A stretch of DNA of 64,000 nt from Pararhizobium sp. YC-54 (lineage in GTDB: Bacteria > Pseudomonadota > Alphaproteobacteria > Rhizobiales > Rhizobiaceae): assembly GCF_025847205.1 (NCBI RefSeq), contig NZ_JAOYTH010000018.1, positions 1-64,000 of the forward strand, given 5' to 3'. Positions within the stretch are counted from its first letter, which is position 1; every line of letters starts with the position of its first letter. Both the position numbers and the translations under genes were made by a program. Shown here piece after piece: positions 62,066-64,000 of the stretch. The notes beneath the pieces were generated by a model, which had not been told where the DNA came from, did no database searches, and worked only from the letters and a program-made list of their open reading frames with translations.

Positions 62066-62190
62066 CTTCTCCCCTGCGGGGAGAAGTGCCGAGTGAAACG
62101 AGGCGATGAGGGGGTCTTACGGCAAACTCCAGCCTGCGTGGCTCCCCCTCATCCGGCCCTGCGGGCCACCTTCTCCTCGCTGGGGAGAAG
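62066..62190. repeat. Inverted-repeat element between xdhA and xdhB
   Basis: The left part has a CTTCTCCCC-TGC-GGGGAGAAG hairpin (62066-62086) and GATGAGGGGG (62105-62114); the right part has CCCCCTCATC (62144-62153) and another CTTCTCC..GGGGAGAAG hairpin ending at 62190. The two halves can fold on each other. It resembles the common rhizobial intergenic mosaic repeats. It lies within the operon yet leaves both genes intact. Confidence 0.72.
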
Positions 62191-62214
62191 AGAACGAAGC
62201 GAAGGAGCCTGCTG

Positions 62215-64000
62215 ATGGACAAGTCCACCTTCGAGGAACGCAAGACGATTGCCGGGCCGATGCATTCGGCGCTGCGCCACGACAGCGCCCACAAGCACGT
62301 GTCGGGCACCGCCGACTATATCGATGACATTCCGGAACCGGCAGGAACATTGCACGGCGCCTTGGGCATGACCGACCGTGCCCATGCGGAAATCGTTTCC
62401 ATGGATCTGTCGGAGGTCGAGGCGACGCCCGGCGTCGTCTGCGTCCTGACGGCAAAGGACATGCCGCACTCCAACGATATCAGCCCGAGCCATCTCGACG
62501 ACGAGCCGGTGCTGGCCGATGGCCTGGTACAGTTCCACGGCCAGCCGGCATTTGCCGTGATTGCGCAGACGCGTGACATTGCCCGGCGCGCCGCCCGCAA
62601 GGCGAAGATCACCTATCGCGACCTGCCGCATCACACGGATATTCTCGATGCGCTGGAAAACGGTGCCGAGGTCGTCACCAAGCCGCTGACATTGTCGCGT
62701 GGCGATGCCGAGGCGGAACTGGAGCTTTCACCGCGCCGCCTCACCGGCCGGATGCGGATCGGCGGGCAGGAACATTTCTACCTCGAAAGCCATATCGCCA
62801 TGGCCATCCCGGGCGAGGACGACGAAATCACCGTCTGGTCTTCGACCCAGCATCCGAGCGAAATACAGCACATGGTCGGCCATGTGCTTGGCGTTCCCTC
62901 CAATGCCGTCACCGTGCAGGTCCGGCGAATGGGCGGCGGTTTCGGCGGCAAGGAGACGCAGGGCAACCAGTTTGCGGCGCTCGCCGCCGTTGCTGCCAAG
63001 AGGCTCAACCGCGCCGTCAAGTTCCGGCCGGACCGCGACGAGGACATGACCGCGACCGGCAAACGGCACGATTTCCTCGTCGATTACGATGTCGGCTTCG
63101 ACGATGACGGCCGCATCCATGCGGTCAAGGCCAATTACGCGGCGCGCTGCGGCTATTCCTCGGACCTGTCCGGCCCGGTCACCGACCGCGCGCTGTTCCA
63201 TGCCGACAGCTCCTATTTCTATCCGCATGTGAAACTGACCTCGCAGCCCTTGAAGACCCACACCGTCTCCAACACCGCCTATCGCGGTTTCGGCGGACCG
63301 CAGGGCATGATCGGCGGCGAGCGGATCATCGAGGAGATCGCCTATGCGCTGGGCAAGGACCCGCTCGATATCCGCAAACTGAATTTTTACGGCGAGAAAG
63401 GTTCCGGCCGAGACCTCACGCCCTATCACCAGCATGTCGAAGACAACATAATCCAGCGCATCGTTGCGGAACTGGAGACAAGCGCCGACTATCAGGCGCG
63501 GCGCAAGTCGGTCATCGATTTCAACAAAACGAGCCGCATCATCCGCAAGGGCATTGCGCTGACGCCGGTGAAATTCGGTATCTCCTTCACCATGACCGCC
63601 TTCAACCAGGCGGGTGCGCTGGTGCATGTCTATCAGGACGGATCGATCCACCTGAACCATGGCGGCACGGAAATGGGCCAGGGCCTCTACACCAAGGTGG
63701 CGCAGGTTCTGGCGGACAGTTTTCAGGTCGACATCACCAACGTCAAGATCACCGCCACCACGACCGGCAAGGTGCCGAACACCTCGGCCACCGCCGCCTC
63801 CTCCGGCTCCGACTTGAACGGCATGGCCGCCCATGACGCAGCCCGCCAGATTAAGGAACGCTTGGTCGATTTTGCCGCCGAGCGCTGGCAGACAGAGCGG
63901 GAAAACATCGCCTTCGTGCCGAACCACGTGAAGATCGGCGACGAGCTTGTCCCCTTCCCGACCTTCATCAGCCAAGCCTATTTCGCCCGCGTGCAGCTGT
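62215..64000 (+). CDS. xdhB: Xanthine dehydrogenase large subunit (molybdopterin), truncated by the window
   Basis: The N-terminal 595 residues of the Mo-cofactor subunit that performs the purine hydroxylation. Seen so far: the entry HKHVSGTADYIDDIPEP, the molybdopterin-binding GGGFGGKET, the block TAYRGFGGPQGMIGGERI and a glycine-rich GGTEMGQGLYTKVAQV motif. The normal length is about 770-790 residues, so the C-terminal quarter including the catalytic glutamate lies beyond the end of the window. GAAGGAG precedes the ATG. Confidence 0.95.
   Translation, partial: MDKSTFEERKTIAGPMHSALRHDSAHKHVSGTADYIDDIPEPAGTLHGALGMTDRAHAEIVSMDLSEVEATPGVVCVLTAKDMPHSNDISPSHLDDEPVLADGLVQFHGQPAFAVIAQTRDIARRAARKAKITYRDLPHHTDILDALENGAEVVTKPLTLSRGDAEAELELSPRRLTGRMRIGGQEHFYLESHIAMAIPGEDDEITVWSSTQHPSEIQHMVGHVLGVPSNAVTVQVRRMGGGFGGKETQGNQFAALAAVAAKRLNRAVKFRPDRDEDMTATGKRHDFLVDYDVGFDDDGRIHAVKANYAARCGYSSDLSGPVTDRALFHADSSYFYPHVKLTSQPLKTHTVSNTAYRGFGGPQGMIGGERIIEEIAYALGKDPLDIRKLNFYGEKGSGRDLTPYHQHVEDNIIQRIVAELETSADYQARRKSVIDFNKTSRIIRKGIALTPVKFGISFTMTAFNQAGALVHVYQDGSIHLNHGGTEMGQGLYTKVAQVLADSFQVDITNVKITATTTGKVPNTSATAASSGSDLNGMAAHDAARQIKERLVDFAAERWQTERENIAFVPNHVKIGDELVPFPTFISQAYFARVQL

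Noticed and set aside
62042..62215. 57-codon frame between xdhA and xdhB as a real small protein
   Set aside because: Its sequence is entirely that of a repeat element. It may aid translational coupling but nothing suggests a functional protein.
1..64000. CRISPR arrays, tRNA/rRNA genes, insertion sequences or prophage genes
   Set aside because: No regularly spaced repeats, no cloverleaf with conserved arms and no transposase, integrase or phage structural gene were recognised on either strand.

Overview
The window looks like chromosomal DNA from an alphaproteobacterium of the family Rhizobiaceae (Rhizobium/Agrobacterium/Sinorhizobium relatives). The evidence is a fused anthranilate synthase trpE(G) behind a three-tryptophan leader peptide, a NolR-type ArsR regulator, a BacA/SbmA peptide transporter, a choXWV choline transporter, high GC with strong codon bias, and intergenic inverted-repeat elements of the sort common in rhizobia. 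There are no rRNA or tRNA genes, CRISPR arrays, phage genes or transposases. The genus cannot be fixed from the sequence alone.

Layout. 1-7.7 kb: a 267-bp inverted-repeat element, a metallophosphoesterase, a TPR protein, an ECF sigma/anti-sigma pair, then a large zinc-ribbon/adenylate cyclase/AAA/TPR protein followed by a thioredoxin-fold protein. 7.7-16.8 kb: leuA with an upstream leucine leader peptide, an orphan antitoxin, a ClpP paralogue, hupE with a possible pseudoknot leader, a CDF exporter coupled to queF, trpE(G) with trpL, and a MarR regulator with an SDR enzyme that share an operator sequence. 16.8-22.5 kb: a TonB-dependent haem receptor, an extensin-like protein, a DUF1993 protein and formate-THF ligase. 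22.6-30 kb: an uncharacterised minus-strand operon of five genes (coiled-coil protein, unknown protein, AAA+ ATPase, DUF6638-like protein, DUF2333 membrane protein), interrupted by a RelE-type toxin-antitoxin pair and a 149-bp repeat. 30-45 kb: cytochrome c, thymidine kinase, choXWV, a HugZ-like haem protein, nolR, two Gfo/Idh/MocA dehydrogenases, a GH9 cellulase, an omega-aminotransferase, an orphan amino-acid-binding protein and adenine deaminase. 45-64 kb: three toxin-antitoxin loci, alpha-glucosidase, KDG kinase, der with a YfgM-like gene, an NnrU-like protein, a polysaccharide deacetylase, bacA, an MFS transporter, a methionine aminopeptidase, an LLM oxidoreductase, glpK, and xdhA with a truncated xdhB.

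How the genes work together. The window is mostly housekeeping and catabolic chromosome. It covers leucine, tryptophan, folate-C1 and queuosine synthesis, choline uptake, purine salvage and oxidation (ade, xdhAB), glycerol and sugar kinases, haem uptake and handling, and host-interaction genes (nolR, bacA). Several control elements can be read directly. trpL and leuL both appear to be leaderless leader peptides, each with a promoter ending 6-7 nt before its AUG. A 12-bp palindrome lies before both the MarR gene and the SDR gene. A NolR-type site lies before nolR, and palindromes lie before three toxin-antitoxin pairs. The best candidate for an undescribed system is the five-gene AAA+ operon at 22.6-30 kb. 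Functions given here come from motifs and family recall; no database search was run.
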